In this document: positions 54,392 through 54,975 of the stretch, in pieces
Numbering within the stretch: position 1 is the first letter of the stretch
How the letters are laid out: each line of letters begins with the position of its first letter
NCBI GenBank assembly: GCA_913045115.1
Contig: CAJWPJ010000005.1
Coordinates: 1-54,975, forward strand
DNA: 54,975 bases
Source of the DNA: an uncultured Gammaproteobacteria bacterium
GTDB lineage: Bacteria > Pseudomonadota > Gammaproteobacteria > GCA-002705445 > GCA-002716945
Direction of reading: 5' to 3'
Translations under genes and position numbers: made by a program
Notes under the pieces: model-generated
What the model was told of the DNA's origin: nothing
Seen by the model: the letters and a program-made list of their open reading frames with translations, nothing else
Databases searched by the model: none

Positions 54392-54975
54392 CCTATATGC
54401 TTTTTTCACCTCATCATCACTAGGACAGAAGACTTTTTTTGCTATGTCAATTTGCGATGGATGAAGAGACCATGCTCCATGACACCCAAGAATAAAAGCA
54501 TTCCTAAATTGTATTTCACATCCTTCAGGGTCATCAAAGTCTCCATAAGGGCCAAAAAAGGCCTTTATATTATTTGATGCACAAGCATCTATCATTTTAG
54601 ACAAGGAATAATGCCAAAGGTCCTGTTGAAGAAATTCTCTTTTTGATGTTTTTTCTTCTGAATCAGTCAGAATACCATAATCTGGATGACTTCCCCCAAC
54701 TCTAACTGTTTTCATACCTCTTGATGCAGCAAGATCTGCTGGACCAAGACTAAATCCATGGAGCCTAGGGCTGCATGCAGCTAAAGACTCTACATTCATA
54801 ACTCCTTCTGCTGTCTCAAGAATTATATGAATTTTGATCTGTTTGTTTAATTTATTTTCTGCCTCATTAAGAGCAATTATTCGATCAGCAAATAAAATCT
54901 CTTCTGGCGCACCCATAAATTTAATACCATCAGCTCCCATTTTTTTCAGATTTTGCACCCTAAGCCTTGCATCTT
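54392..54975 (-). CDS. HpcH/HpaI-CitE family CoA-ester lyase fragment, open at the window edge and fused in frame downstream
   Basis: ...[37 protein letters not shown]...[39 protein letters not shown]...[37 protein letters not shown] and LGPADL motifs, HPSQI near the C-terminus. Confidence 0.8.

Noticed and set aside
1-54975. CRISPR arrays, transposases, integrases, phage genes or toxin-antitoxin pairs
   Set aside because: None seen; no regularly spaced direct repeats and no recognisable mobile-element proteins on either strand.

Overview
This 55 kb, AT-rich window has the sequence character of a gammaproteobacterial chromosome (RpoB N-terminus [13 protein letters not shown], gene order lptE-leuS-lnt-corC-ybeY-phoH-miaB, secE/nusG/rpl/rpo block). 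I cannot assign a genus from sequence alone. The left part (1-25.3 kb) holds a partial nitrilase-family gene, yhdP, rsfS, nadD, proA, holA, a 3-hydroxyisobutyrate-dehydrogenase-like gene, an Irr-like Fur-family regulator convergent to a DUF3501 / Fe-S oxidoreductase / rubrerythrin operon, pyrD, an MBL-fold hydrolase, the lptE-leuS-lnt-corC-ybeY-phoH-miaB run, ssb, an MFS transporter and uvrA. The right part (25.3-55 kb) is one minus-strand block: tuf - tRNA-Trp - secE - nusG - rplKAJL - rpoBC - rpsLG - fusA - rpsJ - S10/spc/alpha ribosomal genes - rpoA - rplQ. Most of it is conserved housekeeping sequence. Two observations stand out. (1) The tuf reading frame is fused in frame, through a roughly 20-aa unique piece of a J-domain (HPD motif), to a CoA-ester lyase (CitE/HpcH-like) gene running off the window edge. 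Both joints lie in short stretches plausible for two parent families, so an assembly or amplification chimera is the leading explanation and should be excluded first. (2) There is a compact iron/heme-type regulatory module: an Irr-like gene beside a rubrerythrin operon whose sigma70-like promoter has its -10 inside a perfect TTTAGAA-N3-TTCTAAA dyad. I found no CRISPR array, phage, transposon or defence island. All motif calls were made by eye; no database search was run.
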